This document shows, in pieces, positions 1 through 10,353 of a DNA stretch of 64,000 nt (positions are counted from its first letter, which is position 1; each line of letters starts with the position of its first letter). A program made the position numbers and the translations under genes. The stretch comes from Fagopyrum homotropicum (lineage: Eukaryota; Streptophyta; Magnoliopsida; Caryophyllales; Polygonaceae), in NCBI GenBank assembly GCA_033239125.1, contig BSWB01000004.1, forward strand, positions 81,248,501-81,312,500. Direction: 5' to 3'. Below the pieces are notes generated by a model, which saw only the letters and a program-made list of their open reading frames with translations, was not told the origin of the DNA and made no database searches.

Positions 1-3000
1 AAAGGCGTCATCACGATAGGGTTCTTCTCCTACAAGTGCAGCATGAGGTGGACAAAGACTACCTCAACATCAGGTATAGGGAAATTAGAGAGTCCCAAAT
101 ACACCTGCTACTCAGGGTTCTACTCCAAGACCGAGTAGAGGTAGAGGTAGAGATGCTGGTACCAGTGATGCTCGAGGAGCTCGAGGTCGTGTTTTTGAGC
201 TGAGGAGTGCTGAGGAGCCGCCAACACCAGCTGCTACAAGTACCATTCTGTTACATGGTTTACCTGTTAGAGTTTTATTTTATACGGTTGTTACGCATTC
301 ATTTATTTCTAATGCTTGTGTTGAGCGTCTGAGTTTGTATACCATAGAGGGGACACCCTTTACTATAGGGTTACGTGATGGTACTAGAGTCAGAGGTACC
401 CAGGAGATACATAGTTGTCCCCTACGCTTAGGGAATCTTATGTTGCTTGTTGACTTCTTAGTCATGCGCTTGATGCATGATGAAGTCATATTAGGTATTG
501 ATTGAATGCGTAGACACCATGCGGTGTTAGATGTGGGTAAGAGAACTATTATGGTCTCTACCGATGTAGGTCCGATAGAGGTCTTCCGATGTTAGGACCT
601 TGGGAAGACGGGATCTGTTATGAGTGCAATACGACCAGCTAGACTGATTGCACAGGGATGTGATGCCTTCTGGTGCTATGCTGTGAAGGATGGAGAGAGT
701 CCATCTTTGGAGGACATGCATGTGGTCTATGAGTTTACAGACGTGTTTGCAGAGCCGTCTAGCTTGCCGCCTCAGAGGAGTGTAGACTTTGGCATTGATT
801 TGGAGCCTGACACGAGACCCATCTCGAAGGCCCCATATTGTTTGACACCTATCGAGATGTTGGGGATGAAGAAGCAACTCGAGGAGTTGGCTGAGAAGGG
901 CTTCATACGCCCTAGCGTATCACCCTAGGGTGCACCTGTCCTCTTCGTGCGGAAGAAGGACGGATCATTGAGATTGGGTATAGACTACAAAGAGCTGAAC
1001 AAGGTGACCATCTAGAACAGGTATCCATTGCCTCCTATTGATGATCTACTTGATCAGCTTGTGGGAGCGATAGTTTTCTCCCGGATCAACTTGCGTTCAG
1101 GGTATCATCAGCTGAGGGTGAGAGAGTAGGATGTGCACATGACGGCATTTCATACCCGTTATGGACACTACGAGTTTGTAGTGATGCCATTTGGGCTGAC
1201 GAATGCCCCAGCAGTCTTCATGGAGTTGATGAACAGTATCTTCATCGACTCCCTGGATCAGTTTGTGGTGGTCCTCATTAATGACATTCCGGTGTACTCT
1301 CGTAGCATTGGGGAGCATGCCGGACATTTGAGTACAGTTTTGCAGATTTTGAGAGATAGAGAGTTGTATGTCAAGCTCTCTAAGTGTGAGATTTGGATGT
1401 CAGAGGTTGCTTTTCTTGGACATATCGTCTCCGCTGACGGGATTATGGTAGATCCGGAGAAAATCGAGTCTATTGCTGCTTGGACGATACCGACGACTGT
1501 CAAGGAAGTGTGTAGCTTTCTTGGCATAGCCGGTTATTACAAACGCTTTGTGGAGGAATTTTCTGTGATTGCTCATCCTTTAACGAGTCTTTTGAGGAAC
1601 ACTACTAGATTTGTATGGACCGACCAGTGTGCTCAGACTTTTGAGGAGTTGAAGAGGCATTTGACTTCTGCTCCTGTCTTGGCACATCTAGAGGGTTTCT
1701 GATGATTTTATGGTCTACAGTGATGCATCCAAGCTAGGCTTAGGATGTGTATTGATGCAGAGAGGCAGAGTGATTGCATATGCGTCTCGACAGCTGAAGA
1801 CGTATGAGGAGAACAACCCGAGTGATGACCTGGAGTTAGCAGCGGTAGTTCATGCTTCGAAGATCTGGAGACATTACCTATACGGTGCCACATGTCAGAT
1901 CTTTACAGACCATAAAAGTTTGGAGTACATTTTCACGCAGCGGGAATTGAATAACCGCCAACGTCGATGGCTCGAGTTGATCAAGGACTTTGACCTTGAG
2001 ATTTTGTATCATCTTGGCAAGCCGAATGTGGTAGTTGACGCCTTGAGCAGGATGTCGCCTCGAGAGAAGGCGATTGCCAGACTTACTGAGATCTAGCTTG
2101 GATAGAGATGGACATCCAGTTTCTTGATGAAGATGCCCAATTATTTGCTTTACAGGTTTTATCTGGTCTATTGGATGAGATCCAACAGAAGCAGGGGACT
2201 TGGCCAACTTTGACGAGTATTAGAGAGAAGATGTCTCGTGGAGAGGCACCACAGTTCTCCATTGGATCATATGAAGTTATGAGGCGACATGACCGTATCT
2301 GTGTACTTGCTGATACATAGTAGAGACATCGGATTTTACAGAAGGCTCACTATACACCTTACTCCATAAACCCTGGTACAAGTAAGATGTACCATGATGT
2401 GAGACGGTCATATTGGTGGGGAGGGCTGAAGCACGACGTACCCAGATTTATGGCCTAGTGTGCGACCTGTCAGCAGGTCAAGGTAGATCATTGTAGACCT
2501 GGAGGTGAGCTCCATCCACTACTAGTACCGCATTGGAAGTGGGAGGACGTCTCCATGGATTTTATGACCGGACTGAGGACCAGTAGGAGCTTTGGTGCTA
2601 TTTGGGTGATTTTTGACAGACTGACGAAGACGGCACGTTTCATTCCTATCAGAGAGACGTGCCCAGTGAGCAAATTGGCTGAGGAGTACAATAGGCAAAT
2701 AGTGAGACTCCATGGGGTACCGAAGACGATTGTTTCTGATTGAGATGGACGGTTTACTTCGAGATTCTGGGAGCAGATTAAGACTGCTTTGGGGACGAGT
2801 CTACACTTCACGACTGCGTTTCACCCCCAGACAGATGGTCAGTGAGAGAGGACCATCTAGACCTTAGAGGACATGTTGTGAGCCAATGTGTTGGATTGGG
2901 GACAGGGATTGTCTTATTACCTTCCACTCGTTGAGTTCTCATACAACAACACCTGTCATGCATCTATTGGGATGACTCCTTATGAGGCACTGTATGGACG

Positions 3001-3627
3001 TAGGTGCCGTACATCTTTATGTTGGAATGACCCGAGCAATATCAGTGGGATAGCGCTAGAGTGGATTCAGGATGATATCGCTCGGGTGGAGCTGATCAAA
3101 GAGAGGATGCTGGCTGCACAGAGTCGCCAGAAGTCGTATGCAGATAGGAGGCGTCGACCTCTAGAGTTCAGGGAAGGAGCTCATGTCTGGTTGAGAGTAT
3201 CTCCGACGCGAGGCGTCAAACGTTTTGGCATAAAGGGGAAGCTGAGTCCCCGATATGTCGGTCCTTTCGAGATACTAGAGAGAGTTTGGAGAGCAGCTTA
3301 CAGATTGGCATTGCCTCCGAGGTTAGTGGGTGTTCACCCTGTGTTTCATGTGTCTCAGTTGAGGGAGTAGATACCAGATCCGAGGCACATAGTGAGTTAT
3401 GATGATCTAGTGGTGAGCAGGACCACACTTTTGCAGAGCACCCTATTGCAGTCCTAGAGTGAGGTGTGAGACGCCAACGTTCGAAGGACATACCTATGAT
3501 GAGGATACAGTGGTCTAGACGAGGACCTAATGAGGCTACATGGGAGACTGAGGATAGTATCAAGAGGAAATATCCAGAGTTCTACGCTGAGTTAGAGGCA
3601 CCAGTAGGATCGACGAGTAGATCTTAG
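1..3627 (+). pseudogene. Element A gag-pol (C-terminal part), multiply broken
   Basis: The read-through order is gag C-terminal linker, protease, reverse transcriptase (about 620-1700), RNase H (1710-2096), integrase (about 2330-3370) and a chromodomain-like tail (3370-3627). The protease site is lost: where relative H has LFDAGA, A reads LFYTVV. The reverse transcriptase catalytic motif, FIDD in H, reads LIND. In-frame stops occur near 484, 592, 926, 1013, 1128, 2320, 2742, 2844, 2880 and 3370. The RNase H section lies in another frame (shifts near 1703 and 2097), as does the chromodomain. Integrase keeps the segment around HPQTDGQ but has a stop directly before the catalytic Glu. No function is expected. 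Comparison with H shows many stops are TGG-to-TGA/TAG, CAG-to-TAG or CGA-to-TGA changes. Confidence 0.9.
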
Positions 3628-3747
3628 TGCCATCTTGGTGAGTGCATGTTATGTTATGTGCTTATGTGATGTGTTGTGCTTTTCGTACTAGCTGTGATAT
3701 GTGCATATGATCTGCTAGACCTTGTGTGCTGACGCGAGATAGGTATA

Positions 3748-4010
3748 GTTGGAGAAGGTTCTTTCCTCCATGCTATGGTGTGTGTTAGGATTAGCTGGAG
3801 ATGGTTCTTTCCTCCATGCTATCTTTGATTGACATAGTGTGAGTGGAGACGGTTTTCCTCCACGTATAAGTTTTATGTGTACGTTTTGGCTGGAGACGAC
3901 TTTCCTCCAGGCCACTGTGATGTGGTTAGTGTATGGCTAGTGATGATTTTCCTCTAGGCCTTGTTTAGAATTGAGGATGGTGTTGCTGGAGTGATGATTC
4001 CTCCATGCAG
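3748..4010 (+). repeat. Six tandem units of about 47 bp in the A 3' UTR, each a small hairpin
   Basis: Units begin near 3748, 3793, 3842, 3889, 3935 and 3984. Each has a TGGAG arm, a short loop and a CCTCCA arm, so each can fold as a stem-loop on the element's RNA. Spacer sequence varies more than the arms. The array lies between the end of pol and the polypurine tract. Element E/H has a related array at the same place (37900-38085 and 48890-49110). Confidence 0.75.
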
Positions 4011-4127
4011 AGGATGAGGATATAGAATGTTATAGGTTATGATATGGCACCTCTGAGAGGGAGAGTTATACCTCGGCTTATGGGTCCGAGAGGATTTGGG
4101 ATCTTGAAAGATTTGGGATGAAACTTG

Positions 4128-4140
4128 TTTTTAGGGGGGG
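4128..4140 (+). promoter_or_regulatory. Polypurine tract of element A
   Basis: TTTTTAGGGGGGG lies immediately upstream of the 3' LTR start TGTGATGTAACA. This is the expected place for the plus-strand primer of an LTR element. The E/H copy has the equivalent TTTTTAGGGGAA on the opposite strand. Confidence 0.85.
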
Positions 4141-5000
4141 TGTGATGTAACAACCTTAGTTCTTGGAGCCTAGGAGCCTCGTTGAGCCTTAGTTGAGCCT
4201 TTGCTGGACCCCGACAGCCGCCCCTGCAGATCCTGTTAGCTGCCCCTGCGCCACATTAAGGCCGCCCCTGCGCCTTGCTTGATCCGCCCCTGCGGTTTTG
4301 TGCGGCTACAGCCACCTTTGTTGACCTCTTGACTTTGCTTTTGGGTTAGCTTCTTATATAAGCTTCCAATTCTTTAAATGAGGGGTTTCTTCACCTCATT
4401 CCAGCTTCTTCATCCTCCTTACGCTCTTCTTCTTCTTCCTCTTCTCTTCTTTGATCTTCTTGATCTTGTGAGAGAGTTGTTTAGAGTTTGGTGTTGGTTT
4501 TGGCCTTGGATGATCTTGAGCTTGTTGCTGAGAGTTGTTGTTGTTGTGTTGAGGTGTTGTAGGAGGATGATGGTGTGGATCGCCATAGCTGCTTAGGTTT
4601 CTGATTGTGGTAAGCCAACTCTCCTTCTTTCCTTTCTTTCTTTCTTTCTTCTTCCTTGTTTCTTTCTTCCTTTCCTAGCTTATGATCACAAGCTGAGCTT
4701 GTGTGGATCCTTTCCTAGCTTTTCTGATGTTCATACATGTGTATGTGTGTTGATGTGATATGACGGAGAAGTGAAGAGAGTCCAGAAACAGATCGAAGTG
4801 AAGTCGGGGCCAAGCCTCTGCACAGACAGCCGCCCCTATGCCTGCTTGTGAGCCGCCAATGCGCTTTAAGTGAGCCGCCCTTGCGCCTCTGTGGTTCAAC
4901 CTTGAGCTCTTGCTTCTGTTGGTGCATTCAGGGCATACCTTGTTGGTAAGTTTCCTTCCTTCCTTTCCTTTGGCCTTGTCTTAGATGTTGGCTAGGGTAG
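4141..5000 (+). repeat. Element A 3' LTR, left portion (U3 and promoter)
   Basis: The portion runs from the TG terminus to the insertion point of B. It contains four close copies of a CCGCCCCTGCG-type motif (about 4209-4300), a TATA box (4355-4362), a CTTT-rich stretch (about 4621-4675) and more weak CCGCC copies (4830-4890). No protein-coding potential is convincing here. The LTR resumes at 17188. Confidence 0.8.
4355..4362 (+). promoter_or_regulatory. TATA box in element A LTR
   Basis: TATATAAG lies about 215 bp into the LTR, preceded by the GC-rich CCGCCCCTGCG repeats and followed by pyrimidine-rich sequence. This is a plausible RNA polymerase II core promoter for the element. Activity is inferred only. 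Confidence 0.55.
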
Positions 5001-6768
5001 TGTTCGCTCCAAATAGTGTTTGCAAGCTTTAAATTTATATCCCAAAAAATATGCCTAAAACAAGGATGCGAACCCACCGTGTACGGATCAATTATAATAA
5101 AAAGCAAGAATTCAGGGTGTCGATCTCAGGGACTTAGGTGAAACCTAAGCAAGTATAGGTTCTCAATGCAACTAATAACCACAAAAGCGATTAAAGCAAT
5201 CAAAGATGATAATAAGGTCATATAAGGGGAATATGCAAATTCTAGGGATTAAAGCATCTAGTTATGGTTCCAACTCAAGATCTAAAGATAAACGGACAAA
5301 GCTGAGATTTTTGCAAAGGGAAGGTGTTTCTAAAGTGGAATAGATTACCGGGTAAGTCTCACTACTCACTATCCCAAACCAAAGCTCCTATCACCGGGTA
5401 AGTCTCAAGGTACTAAGGAAACGAACAATAATCTCAAACCAACACACCAACTAAGGCAATAGAATCAACCTTTACTGGGTAAGTCTCAAGCTAACTCACA
5501 AAGGTGGGATGAAGCCACACTTAAACCCTAATAAAGGATAAACATTTATTACCTACACTTATGATCTTGGGTAAACAAACAAAGGAATCACCGGGTAAGT
5601 CTTATCCTAGGCTTGCATTGAACCAGGAAAGGTGTAATAAGAATAGGATTTGGCAAACTCTAACACTTAACTCTCAGTTACGAATATGAAAAGGTCACCT
5701 CGGTCAGTCAAGTCCCACCCCGGCCGAGATGTTCATCGACTGAGCGTGATGTTCTAGGTTTAAGGTTAAAGACTCGAGCTTTCAGGGTCCTACTGGGTTT
5801 AAGATCATTCTATCATTGTCTTTCCCACAACTTTTAGCCAATCACCCTAGACCGCACAAGGAAATTAGCCACTCATCATCATGATAACAATAATAAAAAA
5901 TATGAGAATGTAATGAATATTTGCACACAAAAACCTTAAGAACAAGGCTTCAATAACTGAATCAAATATCAAACAAATCAGCGTTCCTTGGATCACAAAT
6001 CCAACAAGACAATAAAACCAAAGGGAAACTAAGAAAATCTTACAAATCCCCTCAAAAGCTAACACAAAGTTATGAACTTCTTTCCTTCAATCTTCAAAAC
6101 TTCCTTCAAACTTCCAGAAAATCTTCTAATTGTTGTGGGGGGAATATTGCTGATCCAAAGAAGGTAAAAAGGATGGCTGAATTGTGGAAACTCCAACCCA
6201 TTATAAAGAATAATTATCTTCCAAAGATAATAATATCTTCAAAAGATAATTTCCTATAAAAATATATTATATCTCTAAAATAGATCTCCCAAATATATGT
6301 TCTTCCTTCCAGAAATCCAGCCCAAAAATATTAGATCTCTTCCTTCCAAAATAAAAGATCTCAGCCAAAAGATATGATCTCGCCGCGCCAGGGTGTTCGC
6401 CTCGGTCGGGACGCTCCTCAAGATCACCTCGGTCGAGGTGACACTATAGCTGACCGAGGTGAATCTCAACTGAATGTGAAATTTCTCAAATCTGTTCCAA
6501 AGTAAATCTTCTTTATTAATTCCATGCTCCCTGAGTTGTCTTTTAAGCTCCAGAATGTAGCTCCTATGACTCCTTTGCTCCTTAGCTCCATTTCAATCCA
6601 AAATGTGCCATTTTATCTACGATTACAACGAAACTTGGTGTAGACCTCGATTCCAGTAAAGGTAGATGAAACGACAATATAATACATAATATACATCCAA
6701 ATATGCAGATTATTGAAGATAAAACGTCTAAACAAGTTCCAAAATAGAGACTATAATACATGCTATCT
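5001..6768 (-). repeat. Element B 3' LTR
   Basis: In plus-strand view it begins TGTTCGCTCC and ends GCTATCT; the final A of the usual TATCA terminus is mutated to T. It contains four copies of the ACCGGGTAAGTCT motif at 5347, 5393, 5474 and 5590, and palindrome clusters at 5700-5745 and 6405-6470. Its length of 1768 bp matches the 5' LTR once the 614-bp duplication there is removed. Confidence 0.88.
6405..6470. repeat. CTCG-NN-CGAG palindrome cluster in B 3' LTR
   Basis: The 18-bp element TCACCTCGGTCGAGGTGA lies at 6424-6441, with 8-bp arms and a GT centre. It is flanked by half-sites GCCTCGGTCGGG and TGACCGAGGTGA. The same arrangement occurs in the 5' LTR (palindrome at 16850-16867) and in both LTRs of element I. 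Confidence 0.8.
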
Positions 6769-6783
6769 AAATACCCCATACTT
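6769..6783 (-). promoter_or_regulatory. Polypurine tract of element B
   Basis: On the minus strand it reads AAGTATGGGGTATTT directly before the 3' LTR. The same 15 bases occupy the same place in C (32006-32020). I has a close equivalent at 52996-53010. Confidence 0.85.
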
Positions 6784-8138
6784 GTTCCTTACTTGTCCCC
6801 AAGCAAGTTCCAATTCTTAAGTACAAGATAGAATGGATTATAAGTCATAAAGATCAATGAAAAGTATTTCAAAACATTTTAGTGGTGTGCTCCACTCATA
6901 GATCACTCTAAGAGAATGCTTCATGATAAATAAAATCAAAACATGATCAAAACATTTTATAAATATAAGAAAGTTGTTCATCTTTGCATAAAATCATAGA
7001 ATGCATAATAAATCGCAATTATCGAAATTAATCATGTATAATCAAGTTTAAACCACCAAGTCGATCAACAAGCTCGAGGTCTCAAGGGCTTTTCAAAAGA
7101 AAGTCAAGAAACGTGTGAGGGTGGGATGTATATAGGGAATGTGGTGCTAGAATCCGGGAAAAGGATCTTACTTCACTTCCTTTGAACTTCAACATCTTCC
7201 ATCAATAAGCTTTTCTTATTTACTTTACTTTTTGGGATGCATGGACAAAGGTTCACAATAACCGAAGCCTGGGAGATTAGCAATCATCAATTTCTCGAGA
7301 TGCCTCAAACCCTTGATGCACATACCATGACCCGTTAGGAATATCGCTCAATCCGACTTTGGCAAGACATAAAGATCCGGCTATGTGAATGGTGCCGAGT
7401 TACTCATCATCATGATTGACTTCCCCAAACCTAATATTTCTATCTAACACTTTCACATCCAGCCAACTTCTCAACTTTCACTTCACTTTACTTTTCTTTG
7501 CTTGCTTCCAAATTCCCGGATAAGTAAAGGGAGGGAAATATGTATATGAGGGGCTAAGCATGATCAAGAAGAAGAAGAGAAGAGAATGAATTGCCTTAAT
7601 CATCCCAGGAAGAATGTGATAGAACTCATCATGTGGCTTCAACCTTCAAATTCAACATAATTTGGATAAAAACAAAGTATTAAACATGCCAAAATTTTAA
7701 ACAATGTATTTAGGAACTTAAATATATCATAAAACCTTTCAAACATATAAAGATTTCAAAACCAATCTGCAAACATAATCATCACTGAGGTCTTATCCAT
7801 AGAAGAAGCACAAAAATCGTTTTGAAAACTCACTCAGTTTAACCGCCTCGGTCGAGGTGTTCTAAGTCAACCGAGGTACTTGACCTCGTTTGGATAAAAA
7901 CAAAGTATTAAACATGGCAAAATTTTTTGACGTTTTTTCTCAGATAAGCAATAGAGCATAAGAAATATCATAAATAACAAGTCATACAAGTCATACACAC
8001 ATAATGTCAAGTAAGATGTATCCAAATACCCCATACTTGGGACACATTGTCCCAATGGGTCAAAATAAGTCAAAAAACAAAATACTCACCGGACGTAAGT
8101 TGAGCTACATAAATAAAGAAAAGAAATCCCTGCAAGTT
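6784..8138 (-). other. Long 3' untranslated region of element B
   Basis: About 1.35 kb lies between the third ORF and the polypurine tract. I see no reading frame that is conserved among relatives. The nucleotide sequence itself is recognisably shared with C (30600-32005) and I (53011-54400), so it is part of the element and not random host DNA. It holds a palindrome cluster at about 7845-7890 and an extra polypurine-like copy at 8024-8038. Confidence 0.7.
8024..8038 (-). promoter_or_regulatory. Second, internal polypurine-tract copy in B
   Basis: The 15 bases AAGTATGGGGTATTT (minus strand) repeat the 3' polypurine tract exactly, about 1.25 kb upstream of it and just after the third ORF. They are preceded by TGTCCC from a GGGACAATGTGTCCC palindrome. 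The same duplication is present in C (30679-30693) and I (54318-54332). Confidence 0.6.
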
Positions 8139-9460
8139 CTAATCCTGATCTTGTGGTGGTGGTGGTGGATACGGGACGAAGGGATACTGAGATGGGTCAA
8201 ACGGATAACACATGGTATGCCGGAACTGTATCTCTATCATCCGGCACTGGTAGTGCTGGATCACCGTCATCTCCATCATCTCTAAGGACAAGGCGGCGTA
8301 GGAGTCGATCATCTGGTCCATCAGCTCGTCAATCCGTCGATGAGTTATGGGATCCCTCTGTTTGCAGAATCTGCACCTAGAAGGACGTGATGGTGCTACA
8401 GCTACCTCCTCCTTTGTAGCCTCGTCGTCTAAGTCGACAACTGGCACATTGGGGCCAGTTGTATCTGTACCTGTCTCCATGGCAGCACCGCCATCGTCGT
8501 ACTCCTCCTCCTCAGGTGTAATATCAGTATCTCGGGCATCCTGAATGTAGGGCAGCCAAGCTGTAGACCAGTATTGTGGATCGAAGACTGAGAACCGATG
8601 TGACCATGGAATACCTTGAGGGGAAGTTTGCTCCCAAGGCATAGCCACGTACGGTGTAGTGAGTCCACGAGGAACCATAATCCTCCTCGTGATCATCTCC
8701 TGAAGTTCAAGCGGCTTTGGAGCCACCACCAACGTACAAGCACTCAGGTCTCCACAACAGATATCTCCCTACCCTTTAACCTTGATCCGAAGTAGATCCT
8801 TAGCTAACATGGCCCTAAAATCAGGTACTCCTCCAGTCACCATACAAAAGAGACTCAACAACTCTCCCTATCTAACCTTCTGAGGTGTCTCACTACGTGC
8901 CAGAAGGGTCTCACTAAAGATCCGGTGGGCAAGACGGAAAGCAAGGTGGAAAATGATGCACTCCTTGGAGTCTTCAAGTCTCCATTTGTCAGCGTGCTCC
9001 ACCACATGAGCAATCTGTCCCCAAAACTATCGAGCTACGGCTCGAGAAGGGAAGTCAGGAACTATAGGGGTCGGGCAGCCAAAAATATCTCTAAATTGGT
9101 CCATGGGGACAATGTAGTTCTGGTTCAGCAACCGGTACTTGATGGCTTTCCTCTAAGGTAGGTGAGTAACAGAACTCACAAACTCTAGGGTGGGATCGAG
9201 GTATGCTGAAGCTCTGATCTCCATTAATTGCTCCAGCCCAACCATGGAAATCATCTTCTTCAAGTTCTCCACCACGTGGAGGCACTCGAGGCTGGGACAT
9301 CTAAAAACCGCGGCGCAATGACAGGGCGCGCGCATATACGGTCGATGTTTGCCTGGTGACACTCATGGATCACTGGGATGGAAGGTCTCGAGGAAGGGGA
9401 AGGGGAAGAACCACCGGGGGTATCTCTCAGGACAAGCTGGCGATCAGATCTGGAACTCAT
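8139..9460 (-). pseudogene. Element B third ORF (ATHILA ORF-1/env-position protein), frameshifted
   Basis: Read from ATG at 9460 (MSSRSDRQL), the protein parallels the C copy: a Ser-rich start, a conserved core around IAPRF, then several frameshifts, and an intact C-terminal half (8732-8139) with an acidic stretch, the VPVVDLDDEAT segment, a helical region and a Pro-rich end. In Athila elements this position downstream of pol holds a non-Gag, non-Pol protein sometimes called envelope-like. I see no signal peptide or convincing membrane segment here, so an envelope role is not supported. The family call rests on position and resemblance from memory. Confidence 0.65.
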
Positions 9461-10202
9461 AACTGCTGCTGACAAGGCACCTCGGTCGGTCTAACAACCT
9501 CAAGAACACCTCGGCCGAGACACAGCTCGATTCCAACTCTCTGATTTCCAGTTCTTTTCCCCCAATATCACTACCAATTGTTCCTATGAGGTACTTATAC
9601 CTTTTCCAACACAAATCTATGGCAACCAAAGCCACTAATCTCTGAAATTGGTGACAAGCAAGAGTTAGTGTTTTCGAACGGTTTACCCAAAAATATGCAG
9701 ATTTGAGGCGTTTTTTTCGCAGTTTCTCGCTTGCAATCTTATCCCCTTGCTTTTCCTTGCGATATGGGACCAAAAATCGTAGAAAACGATCAAATAACGG
9801 AGAAACGAGGTGGAGAAGCGCCACGGTCGAGAGGGTAAATCGGAGGGAAGAGGGGGAAACTATTTCCCCTTTTATACCCCTCGCCGATTCTGATGTCACC
9901 TCAGTTGAGGTGGTCCCGACTGGACCGAGGTGTTTGGACCGAGGTGGGTCTTTCTCATCCCTAGTCGCCTCGGTTGCTCAAGATCATCTCGGTCGAGCTG
10001 CTGTGACAGCAACCAAGATGTGTTTGAGTCAAACTCCGTCTTCTCGAATTCTCGAACTTCTGTCTTTCTAGTGTTGCTCCTGAGTTGTAATCCTTCCTTT
10101 GAAAGTACCTTGTTTCTGTCTAGGATGCCAAAAACAAAACAAAGCAAAGGAAAAGCAAACTATCTAAGACTAGACTAGAAACATGGAAAAGAAAGCAATA
10201 CC
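9461..10202 (-). other. Leader between pol and third ORF in B, with palindrome clusters
   Basis: No conserved coding frame is seen. It holds palindrome half-sites at 9479-9525 and 9898-10000 and a TATA box at 9869-9876. The part around 9970-10100 is also kept in element I (54430-54560), so the leader is a conserved non-coding segment of the family. Confidence 0.65.
9869..9876 (-). promoter_or_regulatory. Candidate internal promoter for third ORF of B
   Basis: TATAAAAG in the context GGTATAAAAGGGG-like lies about 416 bp upstream of the ORF start at 9460. Element C has the same box at 28722-28729, about 420 bp before its ORF start. Conservation of box, flanks and spacing suggests a separate transcript. 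Athila-type third ORFs have otherwise been thought to need a spliced or subgenomic RNA. Confidence 0.5.
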
Positions 10203-10249
10203 TTGGGTTGCCTCCCAATAAGCGCTTGATTTAAGGTCACTAGTGGACC
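10203..10249 (-). other. Conserved post-pol hairpin of element B
   Basis: On the minus strand a block with AGTGACC, AAGCGCTT and TTGGG-AGGCAA-CCCAA occurs just after pol. The last part can form a 5-bp stem with an AGGCAA loop. It recurs in C, F and I; in F the outer pair is changed on both sides. Confidence 0.6.
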
Positions 10250-10281
10250 GTACAACATCCCTAAATATGCTGGAAGGTATC

Positions 10282-10315
10282 CTCACCCCATGTTTCACCT
10301 TCATCATGGGGTGAG
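10282..10315. repeat. Perfect 11-bp inverted repeat at the B integrase deletion
   Basis: CTCACCCCATG (10282-10292) and CATGGGGTGAG (10305-10315) flank a 12-bp loop. The repeat lies in the short segment that replaces integrase, between the RNase H end (10354) and the post-pol element. It is not seen in the other elements. Confidence 0.7.
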
Positions 10316-10353
10316 ATAAAGAAGTCTATCAAACGTTCCAGCAAATGCAAGTG

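Noticed and set aside
4378..4596. 72-codon hydrophobic open frame in the A LTR
   Set aside because: It lies in pyrimidine-rich sequence just after the TATA box and is not preserved in the related E/H LTR.
8004..8544. Plus-strand open frames across the B third ORF
   Set aside because: They are antisense to the conserved protein on the minus strand and have no relatives in C.
8139..9460. Endogenous envelope gene of a virus
   Set aside because: Neither copy of the third ORF shows a signal peptide, fusion peptide or membrane anchor; the position alone is not enough.
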